Below are positions 53,971 to 62,353 of a stretch of 64,000 nt of DNA, piece after piece. The translations under genes were made by a program, and so were the position numbers. How positions within the stretch are numbered: the first letter of the stretch is position 1; each line of letters opens with the position of its first letter. This DNA is from Phaeovulum vinaykumarii (GTDB taxonomy: Bacteria; Pseudomonadota; Alphaproteobacteria; Rhodobacterales; Rhodobacteraceae): positions 863,646-927,645 of the forward strand of contig NZ_FTOM01000001.1 in the NCBI RefSeq assembly GCF_900156695.1, written 5' to 3'. The notes beneath the pieces were generated by a model, which had not been told where the DNA came from, ran no database searches, and worked only from the letters and a program-made list of their open reading frames with translations.

Positions 53971-54618
53971 TCAGCCCACCAGATGGCGCAGGCCCTGCGT
54001 CACGTCCGAGCGCACCGCCAGCCGCAGCCCCGGTTCGTCGCCCGCCCGCAGCGCCGACAGGATCAGCCGGTGATGGCGCGTGGGCTCGGTGCGCGGCGTG
54101 CGCCCGTAAAGCGCGCGCATGGTCGGCCCCAGTTGCAGCCAGACGGTCTCGATGATGGCCAGCATCGCCGGGGCCTGCGCACGCAGATAGAGCGTGCGGT
54201 GAAATTCCAGGTTCGAGCGGATGTAGCCCACCGCATCCTGCTTGGCCACGGCCTCGGCATTGGTGGCGTTGATGGCGGCCAGCCGCTCGATCAGCGCCAT
54301 ATGGGCCCGCGGCAGCGCGCGCGAGGCCAGCTCGGGCTCGATCAGCGCGCGCAGCGCCGCCAGCTCCTCGATGCGCTCGTTCGACAGTTCCGGCGTCGCC
54401 ACCCGCCCCGAGGATGACAGCATCAGCGCCCCTTCCGCCACCAGCCGGCGCAGGGCCTCGCGCGCGGGGGTCATCGACACGCCATGCGCCTTGCCCAGGC
54501 CACGCAGGGTCAGCGCCTGTCCGGGCGCAAGCTCGCCGCACATGATCTGCTGGCGCAGCGTGCGATACAGACGGTCATGGGCGGCCGGGACGATCTCCGG
54601 CGAACGGGCGGTTTTCAT
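53971..54618 (-). CDS. GntR family transcriptional regulator with FCD domain
   Basis: The 215-residue protein has an N-terminal winged helix (LYRTLRQQIMCGELAPGQAL and GVSMTPAREALRRLVAEG) and a C-terminal all-helical FCD ligand domain (LRALIEPELASRAL, NLEFHRTLYLRA, HHRLILSALRAGD) with likely metal-binding histidines. This FadR-subfamily layout usually senses a small organic acid. No catabolic gene is directly adjacent, so its target is unknown. Confidence 0.9.
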   Translation of the reverse strand: MKTARSPEIVPAAHDRLYRTLRQQIMCGELAPGQALTLRGLGKAHGVSMTPAREALRRLVAEGALMLSSSGRVATPELSNERIEELAALRALIEPELASRALPRAHMALIERLAAINATNAEAVAKQDAVGYIRSNLEFHRTLYLRAQAPAMLAIIETVWLQLGPTMRALYGRTPRTEPTRHHRLILSALRAGDEPGLRLAVRSDVTQGLRHLVG

Positions 54619-54690
54619 GGGCGGATCGGAGCATGGCCCGCGCGGCCAGTCAATCGGTCGCAGGTCCGCGCGGGACGGGTCCGGGGCGCG

Positions 54691-55401
54691 TCAATCGCGC
54701 AGCCGCAGGGCATGCAGCGTGCCGCCGTTGCGGCGCAGCCAGTCGCGCGGCGCCGCATAACCGGGGCAAAGCCGCGCCACCACCGCCCAGAAGGCCGGCG
54801 AATGGTTCATCTCGCACAGATGCGCGACCTCGTGGGCGGCGACGTAATCCAGCACCTCGGGCGGGGCCATGACCAGCCGCCAGGAATACATCAGCCCGCC
54901 ATCGGCCGTGCATGACCCCCAGCGCGAGCGCGTGTCGCGCAGGCTCAGCCGGGTGAAGCTGCGCCCCAGCGCCACCGCATGCCGCCCCGAGGCCTCGGCC
55001 AGCCGGCTGCGCGCCTCGACCCGGTAGAAGGCCTCGAGCCGCCGCGCCAGCCGCGCGGGATCCTCGGGCATCAGGATCACCGGCCCGTCGGCCTGCATCT
55101 CGCGGCGGGGGGCGCGCAGACGCGCCGGCACCAGCCGATGCGGAACGCCCTCGAAGGGCACCTGCGCGCCGAAGACCGGCCGCGCCACCTGCCCCACCCG
55201 CGCGCGGGCCTGCACGATCCAGTCGCGCCGGCTGCGGGCGAAGGCGATCCCCTCGGCGGCATCGGCGCGCGCAGGCAGCGTCAGCGTCACCCCGCCATCA
55301 AGCCGCGACACCCGCAGCGAGAACCGCCGTGCCCGCGGCGACCGGCGCAGCACCAGCTCGATCGGCTCGGGCCCTTCCAGCGTGATACGGTCCGGTGACA
55401 C
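54691..55401 (-). CDS. YgjP-like (SprT/M48-type) metallopeptidase, GTG start
   Basis: The 236-residue protein belongs to the YgjP-like DUF45 metallopeptidase group: RSRWGSCTADGGLMYSWRL near residue 160 followed by the zinc motif HEVAHLCEMNH and FWAVVARLCPGY. GTG at 55399-55401 is preceded by AGGAGG; no better ATG exists, and the open frame further upstream is unlike the family. Physiological substrates are unknown. Confidence 0.85.
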   Translation of the reverse strand: MSPDRITLEGPEPIELVLRRSPRARRFSLRVSRLDGGVTLTLPARADAAEGIAFARSRRDWIVQARARVGQVARPVFGAQVPFEGVPHRLVPARLRAPRREMQADGPVILMPEDPARLARRLEAFYRVEARSRLAEASGRHAVALGRSFTRLSLRDTRSRWGSCTADGGLMYSWRLVMAPPEVLDYVAAHEVAHLCEMNHSPAFWAVVARLCPGYAAPRDWLRRNGGTLHALRLRD

Positions 55402-55516
55402 CGGTGCCCCCCTCCTGCCGCGCACCGACGGTCCCCGGACGGCGCGGCGCTCTCCTGCTTGCATGAAAACCCCGGATTTCCGGGCCGCGAAACGACAAAA
55501 ACGCCCCGAAAAGGCT

Positions 55517-55522
55517 TTGACA
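55517..55522 (+). promoter_or_regulatory. Consensus -35 element upstream of the TIGR02300-type gene
   Basis: A perfect TTGACA lies 62 bp before the gene start. The expected -10 position (about 55540) is GC-rich and matches poorly, so only the -35 half is firm. Confidence 0.35.
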
Positions 55523-55583
55523 CCCTGCGGTCGTTGTGGCAGTTGGCTGCGACTCTCTCAACATGAGAAGCAAGGAGTTTTCC

Positions 55584-55913
55584 ATGCCCAAAGAGGAATG
55601 GGGCGTCAAGCGCCTCTGCCCGCATTGCGCAAGCCGGTTCTACGACCTCGGGCGTGATCCGATGACCTGCCCGGTCTGCTCGAACAGCTTCTCGGTGGAA
55701 AGCCTGCAAGTCGGCCGTCCGCGTCCGATGATCGCCGACAAGGCCAGCCCGGCCACGACCTCGGAAGAGATCGACGATCTGAACGATGATGATGATCTGG
55801 ATGCCGATTCCGGCGACGTGGATCTGGACGACGACCTGCTGGACGACGACGACGACGATAATGTCTCGCTCGACGAGATTGCCGACGTCAGCGCCGACGA
55901 CGACGAGAACTGA
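55584..55913 (+). CDS. TIGR02300 family zinc-ribbon-like acidic protein
   Basis: The 109-residue protein has two CxxC knuckles (CPHC and CPVC) around the diagnostic FYDLGRDP motif, then a very acidic tail with long Asp runs (about half of the last 50 residues are Asp or Glu). This is the alphaproteobacterial TIGR02300 pattern. AAGGAG lies 7 bp before ATG 55584; an in-frame ATG at 55563 is less well placed. A strong terminator follows. Function unknown; the domain layout suggests a nucleic-acid- or protein-binding factor. Confidence 0.88.
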   Translation: MPKEEWGVKRLCPHCASRFYDLGRDPMTCPVCSNSFSVESLQVGRPRPMIADKASPATTSEEIDDLNDDDDLDADSGDVDLDDDLLDDDDDDNVSLDEIADVSADDDEN

Positions 55914-55944
55914 GCGCCGCACAGACCAGCCGCGAACGACGCTG

Positions 55945-55980
55945 ACGGGTGCACGGGAAACCGCGCACCCGTTCGCTTTT
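55945..55980 (+). terminator. Rho-independent terminator after the TIGR02300-type gene
   Basis: An 8-bp stem (55945-55952 with 55965-55972), an A-C mismatch and a further 3-bp stem capped by a GAAA tetraloop are followed by TCGCTTTT. This is the clearest intrinsic terminator in the window. Confidence 0.78.
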
Positions 55981-56008
55981 GTCCTGCCCGCGTCTGTCAT
56001 GCCCCCGC

Positions 56009-56079
56009 CCGGGGTTGACCGCGGCCCGTGATGACCGCCATCCGTGACGCCACGCCCGCCGGGCCGGGGTTGACCGCGG
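56009..56079. repeat. Pair of 16-bp direct repeats upstream of the permease gene
   Basis: ccggggttgaccgcgg occurs at 56009-56024 and 56064-56079, 55 bp apart. The repeats contain TTGACC and sit 74-144 bp before the permease start, so they may be a duplicated promoter or regulator site. Confidence 0.6.
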
Positions 56080-56152
56080 ATGGGGCGGTGTATTCGATGC
56101 GCCGCGGGCGCCCCCCCCCAGGAACACGCCCCCAAACACGAGAGGCAGGGAC

Positions 56153-57334
56153 ATGGACGCGCTCGATCTGGCGATCCTGGCAGCAACGGTGATGACGGGG
56201 GCGCTGCTGGCCTGGCCGCGGCTGGCGCGCGCGCGGCTGTGGCGGGCGACGATCACGCCGCTGGCCTCGATCATCGGCAGCGGTTTTCTGGTTCTGGGGC
56301 CGGTGCTTGACGCGTCATTCGGGATGCTGGCGCCCGCGGTGATGGCGGGGCTGTGCCTGCTGGCCTGGGGCTTCGGGGCCTCGATCCGGGCCAATATCGC
56401 GGCGCGCGCCACGGACGCGCCAGCTCGGCGCGCGGGCCAGCTCGACACGCTGGCCTCGGCGGCGCTGGCCTTCGCCTATGTCATCTCGGTGGCCTATTAT
56501 CTGAACCTTCTGGGCGCCTTCGGCGTGCGCCTGACCCCCTTCGACAGCCCCGGCAACGCCCGGCTGCTGACCTCAGCGGTGTTCGTGCTGATCCTGGTGG
56601 TGGGCTGGACCCGCGGCTTCGGCGCGCTCGAACGGCTGGAACAGGTTTCGGTGGGGCTGAAGCTGGCGATCATCGCAGGCTTCCTGCTGGGGCTATCGGT
56701 GCATTTCGCCCAGGTGGTTGACGCCGGCGCGGTGCAGCTCGACGCGCCCACCGTGACGCCGGGCGGGGGCCTTCTGCTGGCCTTCGGGCTGATCGTCACC
56801 GTGCAGGGCTTCGAGACCGCGCGCTATCTGGGCGCCGAATATGACGCCCCCACCCGCATCCGGGCGATGAAGCTGGCCCAGATCGTGTCGGCGGCGATCT
56901 ACATGGTCTATATCGCGCTGGTCACCTTTGCCTTCGCGCCCGGCGACATCGCCTTGTCGGAAACCGCGATCATCGAGATGATGCAGCGCGTCGCGCCGAT
57001 CCTGTCGCTGATGCTGGTGGCCGCGGCGCTGGCGGCGCAATTCAGCGCGGCGGTGGCCGATACCGGCGGCTGCGGCGGGCTGGTGGCCGAGCTGTCGCGC
57101 GGGCGGGTCTCGGTGCGGGGCGCCTATGCGGTGCTGGTCGCGGCGGGGCTGGCCCTGACCTGGAGCGCCAATATCTTCGAGATCATCGCCTATGCCTCGC
57201 GCGCCTTCGCGGCCTATTATGCGATCCAGTCGGCGATTGCCGCGCTGGGCGCGCGCGGGGGGGCGCGCGGGCTTCACGCAGGGCTTGCGGCGCTGGGTGT
57301 GGCGATCACGCTCTTCGGGATGCCTGTGGAATAG
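56153..57334 (+). CDS. APC-superfamily amino-acid permease-like membrane protein
   Basis: The 393-residue protein has about ten or eleven hydrophobic helices. An early glycine stretch (PLASIIGSGFLVLGPVL) resembles the unwound first helix of APC/LeuT-fold transporters, and VQGFETARYLGAEYDAPTRIRAM near residue 222 resembles the FxGFE...EE region of amino-acid permeases. It is shorter than typical 12-helix members. AGGCAGGGAC precedes the ATG. Substrate is not predictable. Confidence 0.65.
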   Translation: MDALDLAILAATVMTGALLAWPRLARARLWRATITPLASIIGSGFLVLGPVLDASFGMLAPAVMAGLCLLAWGFGASIRANIAARATDAPARRAGQLDTLASAALAFAYVISVAYYLNLLGAFGVRLTPFDSPGNARLLTSAVFVLILVVGWTRGFGALERLEQVSVGLKLAIIAGFLLGLSVHFAQVVDAGAVQLDAPTVTPGGGLLLAFGLIVTVQGFETARYLGAEYDAPTRIRAMKLAQIVSAAIYMVYIALVTFAFAPGDIALSETAIIEMMQRVAPILSLMLVAAALAAQFSAAVADTGGCGGLVAELSRGRVSVRGAYAVLVAAGLALTWSANIFEIIAYASRAFAAYYAIQSAIAALGARGGARGLHAGLAALGVAITLFGMPVE

Positions 57335-57342
57335 CCGCCCGT

Positions 57343-57357
57343 CCGCGGCCACCGCGG
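57343..57357. terminator. Short GC hairpin between convergent permease and MFS genes
   Basis: Two ccgcgg arms (57343-57348 and 57352-57357) around a 3-base loop, 9 bp after the permease stop. No T-run, so this is only a weak candidate. Confidence 0.3.
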
Positions 57358-57386
57358 GGGCAGGATTGCGCACATTCCCGAACGGG

Positions 57387-58949
57387 TCAGTGCCCGCCAC
57401 CGCCCACAGCCTTGGCCGGCGGGCGCATCAACAGCGCCGCCAGCGCCAGCCCGCCGAAAAGAAGCGACAGGAGCAGGAACACGTCGATGAAGGACATCAC
57501 CACCGCCTGCTGACGCACCCGCCCGGCCATCTGCGAGATGGCGCCCAGCTGCCCGTCCAGACCATGCGCGCTGAGGTTCCCCGCCATCAGGTTCAGCTGG
57601 CGCAGGGCCTCGGCATTGGTCCAGGTGATCGCCTCGCGCAGGCGGTCGTAATGCAGGTCCGCCCGGTCCGACAGCATCGTGTTGATGACCGCAAGGCCCA
57701 CCGCGCCGCCCAGGTTGCGCATCAGGTTGTAAAGCCCCGAGCCCCCCTTCATCTTGTCGCGCGGCAGCGTGCCCAGCGCCAGGTTGTTGACCGGCACCAT
57801 GCACAGCATCAGCGACATGCCGCGCAGCACCTGCGGCACCACCAGTTCGTTGAAGTCCCAATCCGCGGTCATGCCGGTCAGCATCCAGGTCGACAGCGCG
57901 AACCCCACGAAGCCGATCAGCAGCATCAGCCGCAGGTCCATCCGCCCGGCCAGAAAGCCCGCCAGCGGCGCCGAGAAGAACATCGCCAGCCCCGAGACAA
58001 AGACCGTCTCGCCGATCATCAGGCTGTCGAAACCGCGGATCTGGGCCAGGTAGAGCGGATAGAGATAGGTCAGCCCATAGAGCCCGATCCCCAGCACGAA
58101 GCTGAAGGCCGACCCCAGCGCGAAGTTCATGTCGGTGAAGGCCGACAGATCGACGATGGGTTCCTCGCGCGTCAGGGCCCGCCAGAAGCTGACCACGCAG
58201 CCGACCAGGGTGATGGCCGTGAAAAGCGCCACATGCGGATCGGCCAGCCAGTCGTTGCCGGGCCCTTCCTCGAGCACATATTCAAGCCCGCCCAGAAACG
58301 CCGCCAGCGCGACCAGACCCCACCAGTCGAAACGCTCGAACAGCTTCCAGTGGGGGCGGTCGAAGTCGATCAGGAAGAACGCGCCCAGCGTTACCAGAAT
58401 GCCCGGCGCCACATTGACCAGAAACAGCCAGTGCCAGGACAGCGCATGGCTGAGATAACCGCCCACCGTCGGCCCGATCGTCGGCGCCAGCGTGGCGATC
58501 AGCCCGATCATGGGCGAGACGACATTGCGCCTGGAGGGCGGAAAGATGGTGAAGGCCGCGGCAAAGACCGACGGGATCATGCCCCCGCCCAGAAACCCCT
58601 GAAGCGCGCGCCACAGGATCATCTCCTCGATCGTGGTCGAGGTGGCGCACAGGAAACTGGCAATGGTGAAGCCTGCCGCCGAGGCCGCGAAGAGATAGCG
58701 CGTGGACATCATCCGCGCCAGGAACCCTGACAGCGGGATCATCACCACCTCGGCGATCAGATAGCTGGTCTGCACCCACGAGATCTCGTCGGGGCTGGCG
58801 GCCAGACCGGCCTGGATCTCGGCCAGCGAGGCCGAGACGATCTGGATATCCAGAATCGCCATGAACATGCCGAAGACCATCACCAGAAAGGCGATGACCC
58901 GCCGCGGGCTCATGTGCGGCTCGGCCGGGATCGAGACGGGGGCGGACAT
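57387..58949 (-). CDS. DHA2 family MFS multidrug efflux pump (EmrB-like)
   Basis: The 520-residue protein has the 14-helix DHA2 layout, with MFGMFMAILDIQIVSASLAEIQ-type first helix (motif D1 region), the RALQGFLGGGMIPS motif C region and the MIGLIATLAPTIGPTVGGYL helix. EmrB-type pumps form a tripartite system with an EmrA adaptor and an outer-membrane channel. ATG 58947-58949 lies 4 bp after the adaptor stop. No outer-membrane partner is adjacent. Confidence 0.92.
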   Translation of the reverse strand: MSAPVSIPAEPHMSPRRVIAFLVMVFGMFMAILDIQIVSASLAEIQAGLAASPDEISWVQTSYLIAEVVMIPLSGFLARMMSTRYLFAASAAGFTIASFLCATSTTIEEMILWRALQGFLGGGMIPSVFAAAFTIFPPSRRNVVSPMIGLIATLAPTIGPTVGGYLSHALSWHWLFLVNVAPGILVTLGAFFLIDFDRPHWKLFERFDWWGLVALAAFLGGLEYVLEEGPGNDWLADPHVALFTAITLVGCVVSFWRALTREEPIVDLSAFTDMNFALGSAFSFVLGIGLYGLTYLYPLYLAQIRGFDSLMIGETVFVSGLAMFFSAPLAGFLAGRMDLRLMLLIGFVGFALSTWMLTGMTADWDFNELVVPQVLRGMSLMLCMVPVNNLALGTLPRDKMKGGSGLYNLMRNLGGAVGLAVINTMLSDRADLHYDRLREAITWTNAEALRQLNLMAGNLSAHGLDGQLGAISQMAGRVRQQAVVMSFIDVFLLLSLLFGGLALAALLMRPPAKAVGGGGH

Positions 58950-58953
58950 GGGC

Positions 58954-60084
58954 TCAGCCGCGGGCACCGGGCGCGGTGCGCCGGTCGACCTCGACCACCG
59001 CCGACAGGCCCGCGCGCAAGGCGCCGGTGTCAAAGGCCTCGGGCGGAAGCGAGATGCGCACGGGCACGCGCTGGACCACCTTGGTGAAGTTGCCGGTGGC
59101 GTTCTCGGCCGGCAGGAGCGAGAAGATCGCCCCCGTCGCCGGCGCCAGCGACACCACCCGGCCGTCGAAATGCACATCCGGCAGCGCGTCCAGCGTCACA
59201 TCGACATGCGCGCCGACGGCGACGCCGGGCAGCTGGGTTTCCTTGAAATTCGCCTCGACATAGAGCGCGTCATCGGGGACCAGCGCCGCCAGCCGCGTGC
59301 CGGGCGACACCAGATCCCCGACCTCGAGGCTGAGATTGGCCACGACCCCGTCGCGCGGGGCGCGCAGGACGGTCAGGTCCAGGTCGCGTTGCGCCTGTTC
59401 GACGGCCAGTTCCAGCTCGTGCTTGGCGCCTTCGGATTCGGCCCGCTGGGCGATCAGCACATCGACCTGCGCGCGCGCCGAGACGACCGCGGCCCGCGCC
59501 TTGGCCAGGGTGGCGGTGGCGGTGTCGAAGCCCTCGACCGCGCTGTCGAGCTGGGCCTGGGCGGCCACGTTGCGTTCATTGAGCCCGCGCACGCGCTCCA
59601 GCGTGGTGGTGGCGTTGCGCAACTGCGCCTCGGCGGCGTCGCGGTCGGCCTCGGCCTGGGCGACGGCGGCGCGCGCGGCGGTGATCTGCGCGTCGATGCG
59701 GGCCAGCGTCCGGTCCGCGGTCTCGACCCGGCTCCGGGCGGTGGCCAGCGCGATGCGATAATCGCCGTCATCGAGCCGCACCAGAACGTCGCCGGCCTTC
59801 ACATGGGTGTTTTCCTCGACCGGCAGCTCGGCCACATAGCCCTGCACCCGGCTCGAGATCAGCGCGATATCGGCCTGCACATAGGCGTCATCGGTGCCGA
59901 CCATGAAACGCCCCGTGGTCCAGTGGTTCCAGCCGGCATAGCCCGCCCCCGACAGCACAAGCGCCGCCAGCGCCCCCAGCACCAGCCGCTTGCGCCCCTG
60001 TTTCGGGCGCGCGGGGGCGTCGGTTTCGCCCAGCGCGGCAGAGAGCGCGGCATCATCTGCGCTGAGGCGTTCGGGCTTGGACAT
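58954..60084 (-). CDS. HlyD/EmrA family membrane-fusion protein
   Basis: The 376-residue periplasmic adaptor has one N-terminal membrane helix at about 33-52, a lipoyl/barrel-sandwich domain (GTDDAYVQADIALISSRVQGYV), a long coiled coil at about 105-220 rich in Ala, Glu and Arg, and a beta-barrel (NFKETQLPGVAVGAHVDV). The pattern matches EmrA. GAGGGAGA lies before the ATG at 60084. A promoter and two TetR-type operators are immediately upstream. Confidence 0.92.
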   Translation of the reverse strand: MSKPERLSADDAALSAALGETDAPARPKQGRKRLVLGALAALVLSGAGYAGWNHWTTGRFMVGTDDAYVQADIALISSRVQGYVAELPVEENTHVKAGDVLVRLDDGDYRIALATARSRVETADRTLARIDAQITAARAAVAQAEADRDAAEAQLRNATTTLERVRGLNERNVAAQAQLDSAVEGFDTATATLAKARAAVVSARAQVDVLIAQRAESEGAKHELELAVEQAQRDLDLTVLRAPRDGVVANLSLEVGDLVSPGTRLAALVPDDALYVEANFKETQLPGVAVGAHVDVTLDALPDVHFDGRVVSLAPATGAIFSLLPAENATGNFTKVVQRVPVRISLPPEAFDTGALRAGLSAVVEVDRRTAPGARG

Positions 60085-60120
60085 CTGGTTCTCCCTCGAT
60101 CGGCACGGTCGTTCGGAATC

Positions 60121-60140
60121 ATCGAACCGCGTGGTTCGAT
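60121..60140. promoter_or_regulatory. TetR-type operator O1 (one mismatch) at the efflux promoter
   Basis: A 20-bp palindrome atcgaaccgc/gtggttcgat with a single mismatch to perfect symmetry. It starts 37 bp before the adaptor gene and overlaps the expected transcription start of the minus-strand promoter, so binding would block efflux-pump transcription. Confidence 0.85.
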
Positions 60141-60143
60141 CCC

Positions 60144-60172
60144 GATATAGGACACCGTGACTGACCAATCAA
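60144..60172 (-). promoter_or_regulatory. Promoter of the efflux operon
   Basis: Read on the minus strand: -35 TTGATT (60167-60172), 17-bp spacer, -10 TATATC (60144-60149). It lies exactly between the two palindromic operators. Confidence 0.65.
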
Positions 60173-60178
60173 GTCTTT

Positions 60179-60198
60179 ATCGAACCGCGCGGTTCGAT
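60179..60198. promoter_or_regulatory. TetR-type operator O2 (perfect 20-bp palindrome)
   Basis: atcgaaccgc/gcggttcgat is fully symmetric and identical to O1 but for one base. It lies 26 bp before the tetR start, just upstream of an A+T-rich TATATC that may be the tetR -10, so autorepression is likely. Centre-to-centre distance to O1 is 58 bp. Confidence 0.88.
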
Positions 60199-60223
60199 TA
60201 TATCCCCCCCAAGGAGATCCGCG

Positions 60224-60877
60224 ATGCCCGAAGACACAAGCCCCAGCCCACGCCGCCGCCATGCCGCCGGCGAAGACCCCGCCAAGCGCGAACAGATCCT
60301 GCAAGGCGCGATGAAGGAATTTCTGGAAAAGGGATTCGACGCCGCCAGCATGAACGAGATCTGCCGCGCCGCGGGGGTCTCGAAGGGCACGCTCTATGTC
60401 TATTTCGCCGACAAGGCCGACCTGTTCGAGGCGCTGATCTCGGACCAGCGCGAGCAGATGTTCCAGGGCATTGCCGCAGCGCTGGAAAGCGACCTGCCCC
60501 TGCGCGAGAAGCTGGTTCAGTTCGGCCGGCGTCTGGTCGAGGTTCTGTGCTCGCACCGGGTGATCCGGGCCCAGCGCATCGTCGCGGCCACCGTGGACCG
60601 GATGCCCGAGGTCGGCACGCGCTTCTACGAGGGGGGCGCGCTGCGCAGCCATGCCGCGCTGTTGAACCTGTTGCGCCGCGAGGCCGCCGCGGGCCGGATC
60701 GATGCGCCGGACCTGTCGCTGGCGGCCTTTCAGCTGATGGAGCTGGTCGGGGCGGGGCTGTGGCGGGCGCGGCTGTTCGGCAAGCGCACCCTGCCCCCCG
60801 ACCCCTCCGAGATCGGCCGCGCGGTCGAAAGCGGCGTGGCGATGTTCCTGGCGACCTACGGCACCGGCCGCGACTGA
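60224..60877 (+). CDS. TetR family repressor of the adjacent efflux operon
   Basis: The 217-residue protein has a TetR N-terminal HTH (QILQGAMKEFLEKGFDAASMNEIC followed by GVSKGTLYVYFADKADLFEALI) and a C-terminal helical ligand domain. It diverges from the EmrA/EmrB-like genes, with two near-identical palindromes between them, so it is the probable local repressor. AAGGAG lies 7 bp before ATG 60224. Its last 22 bp overlap the convergent tctA. Confidence 0.93.
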   Translation: MPEDTSPSPRRRHAAGEDPAKREQILQGAMKEFLEKGFDAASMNEICRAAGVSKGTLYVYFADKADLFEALISDQREQMFQGIAAALESDLPLREKLVQFGRRLVEVLCSHRVIRAQRIVAATVDRMPEVGTRFYEGGALRSHAALLNLLRREAAAGRIDAPDLSLAAFQLMELVGAGLWRARLFGKRTLPPDPSEIGRAVESGVAMFLATYGTGRD

Positions 60878-62352
60878 CGCCGCAGCGCCCCGACCACCGA
60901 GGCCAGGATCAGCGCCGCGGTGGCCAGCACGAAGCCACAGGCGATGGGACGTTCGAGAAACACCATCAGATCCCCGCGCGAGATCAGCAGCGCCCGACGC
61001 AGGTTGGTCTCGATCAGCGGGCCCAGCACGAAGCCCAGAAGCAGCAGCGCGGGGTTGAAGGCCGCCAGCGACAGCAGGTAGCCAAGCCCCCCGATCACCG
61101 CGACCGCCATCAGATCAAAGCCCGAGCCGCGCACCGAATAGACGCCCAGGCAGACAAAGACCACGATCGCCGGATAGAGCCAGCGGAACGGGATGCGCAG
61201 GATCGACACCCAGATCCCGATCAGCGGCAGGTTCAGCACCAGCAGGAACAGGTTGCCCAACCCGAAGCTGGCCACGAGGCCCCAGAACATCTCGGGGCGC
61301 GCCTCGAGCATCATCGGCCCCGGCTGGATGCCGTGGATGACCAGCGCCCCCAGCATCAGCGCCATGATCGGATCACCGGGAATGCCCAGCGTCAGCGTGG
61401 GCACGAAGGCGGTGATGGCGGCGGCGTTGTTGGCGGCCTCGGGGGCCGAGACGCCCTCGAGCGCGCCCTTGCCGAAGCGCTCGGGCTGGCGCGCCACGCG
61501 CCGTTCCAGCGCATAGGACAGGAACGACGAGATGGTCGATCCCGTCCCCGGCAGCGCGCCGAAGAAGCTGCCCAGCGAGGTGCCGCGCAGGATCGGCCCC
61601 GGCAGGCGGCGCAGGTCGTCGGCCCGCGGCAGCAGCGCGCGCAGCGGCACGCGGTCGGGCCGGCCGTGCAGATCGGCAGTTCGGATGTTGCCGATCACCT
61701 CGGCCACGCCGAAAAGGCCCATCGCCAGCGCCACGAGGTTGATCCCGTCCATCAGCTGCGTCTGCCCGAAGGTGAAGCGCTGCACGCCCGAATTCAGGTC
61801 GGTGCCGACGCAGCCCAGGATGAGCCCCAGCACCACCATGGCCAGCGCCTTGGCCGGCCGCTCGGCGCCGATGGTCGAGGCCGCGACCAGCCCCAGCACC
61901 ATCATCGCGGCATATTCGGCGGCGCCGAATTTCGTGGCCATGCCCGACAGCCACCCCGCCAGCGCCACCAGCACCACGATCCCCAGGATCGAGCCGGTGA
62001 ACGAGGACACCATCGCCGTGAACAGCGCCACCCCCGCCCGCCCCTGCCGGGCCAGCGGATAGCCGTCAAGCGAGGTCACCGCCGATTGCGGCGTGCCGGG
62101 CAGGCGCAACAGGATCGAGGCGACCGAGCCGCCATATTGCGAGCCGTAATAGACCCCCGCCAGCATCGCCAGCGCGGCCTCGGCCGAGATGTAATAGGTC
62201 AGCGGCAGCAGGAGCGAGATCGCCGCCATCGCGCCGATCCCCGGCAGCACGCCGACGAAAGTGCCCAGGAACACCCCGAAGAGGCTGTAGATCAGGACCG
62301 AGGGCGCCAGCGCCACCTCGAACCCCGCGATCAGACCGTCGAGCGTCGTCAT
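60856..62352 (-). CDS. tctA: Tripartite tricarboxylate transporter, large permease TctA
   Basis: The 498-residue protein has about 11-12 hydrophobic helices and the TctA blocks GVLPGIGAMAAISLLLPLTYY, YGSQYGGSVASILLRLPGTP and LPGTGSTISSFLSYALERR, and NNAAAITAFVPTLTLGIPGDP. It is the large membrane subunit of a TTT system that uses a periplasmic binding protein to import citrate-like or other carboxylates. The gene follows tctB by 1 bp and overlaps tetR at its 3' end. Confidence 0.95.
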   Translation of the reverse strand: MTTLDGLIAGFEVALAPSVLIYSLFGVFLGTFVGVLPGIGAMAAISLLLPLTYYISAEAALAMLAGVYYGSQYGGSVASILLRLPGTPQSAVTSLDGYPLARQGRAGVALFTAMVSSFTGSILGIVVLVALAGWLSGMATKFGAAEYAAMMVLGLVAASTIGAERPAKALAMVVLGLILGCVGTDLNSGVQRFTFGQTQLMDGINLVALAMGLFGVAEVIGNIRTADLHGRPDRVPLRALLPRADDLRRLPGPILRGTSLGSFFGALPGTGSTISSFLSYALERRVARQPERFGKGALEGVSAPEAANNAAAITAFVPTLTLGIPGDPIMALMLGALVIHGIQPGPMMLEARPEMFWGLVASFGLGNLFLLVLNLPLIGIWVSILRIPFRWLYPAIVVFVCLGVYSVRGSGFDLMAVAVIGGLGYLLSLAAFNPALLLLGFVLGPLIETNLRRALLISRGDLMVFLERPIACGFVLATAALILASVVGALRRQSRPVP

Positions 62353-62353
62353 G

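Noticed and set aside
60121..60198. GGTTCGAT elements considered as tRNA T-arm remnants or att sites
   Set aside because: They are symmetric palindromes between divergent tetR and efflux genes, with no cloverleaf and no integrase nearby.
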